This document shows, one piece after another, positions 21,368 through 21,399 of a stretch of DNA of 21,399 nt. This stretch comes from Paraglomus occultum. Its lineage: Eukaryota; Glomeromycota; Glomeromycetes; Paraglomerales; Paraglomeraceae. Position numbers and translations under genes: made by a program. The notes under the pieces are model-generated. The model searched no databases and had not been told where the DNA came from. It saw only the letters and a list, made by a program, of their open reading frames with translations. The DNA is taken from NCBI GenBank assembly GCA_910592205.1, contig CAJVPJ010000586.1:1-21399 (forward strand), written 5' to 3'. Positions within the stretch are counted from its first letter, which is position 1; each line of letters begins with the position of its first letter.

Positions 21368-21399
21368 TATGGCGTGAGAATGGTGAACTCGAAAAACTT
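21323..21399 (+). repeat. Copy 2 of the exact 77-bp inverted repeat
   Basis: Identical to the reverse complement of 12056-12132 and truncated by the window end. Its left boundary falls inside the open frame of the Arf-GEF-like exon. Confidence 0.9.

Overview
The window looks like nuclear DNA of a fungus, most likely an AT-rich, repeat-loaded member of the Mucoromycota such as an arbuscular-mycorrhizal (Glomeromycotina) fungus. The evidence is a velvet-domain regulator (a fungus-specific family), short 65-115 nt GT-AG introns with CTAAC/CTAAT branch sites, a nuclear gene for mitochondrial ATP synthase beta, and a background of Sel1-repeat, Crinkler-like and pogo/Tigger remnants of the kind that abounds in those genomes. 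The species cannot be fixed from the sequence alone.

Layout. 1-2498 is a decayed pogo/Tigger DNA transposon on the minus strand; its 5' terminal repeat region ends at a TA, and the left edge of the window seems to start inside the other terminal region. 3847-5233 (+) is a two-exon, type II membrane O-fucosyltransferase family gene. 5.4-9.7 kb is very AT-rich and gene-poor. It holds two short Crinkler-like exon ends with matching splice donors (6810-7221), a stop-ridden Sel1-repeat pseudogene (minus, 8215-8880) and one unrecognised open frame (minus, 9331-9687). 10433-11338 (minus) is a complete single-exon velvet regulator with a poly-Asp tract. 11721-11937 (minus) is a frameshifted C-terminal exon of an unknown protein. 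13211-13810 (minus) is a three-exon gene for a small basic protein. 14478-15690 (+) is a clear TAF2 (TFIID subunit) pseudogene. 15877-17721 (minus) is the complete four-exon ATP2 gene, with a GC-AG first intron and a 26-nt last coding exon.

The right end holds a MITE-like inverted-repeat element (18775-18990), degraded coding-like fragments (19196-20215), a GC-rich island with competing open frames (20420-20610), and the first exon of a Sec7/BIG-type Arf-GEF (from 21173). That exon runs into a sequence repeated exactly, in inverted orientation, at 12056-12132.

The intact genes serve separate cell functions (energy metabolism, secretory-pathway glycosylation, developmental transcription), as expected for a eukaryotic chromosome. 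No operon or gene-cluster logic is visible. The noteworthy content is the unusual ATP2 gene structure and the number of distinct remnants: transposon, MITE, Sel1, Crinkler-like and TAF2 pieces.
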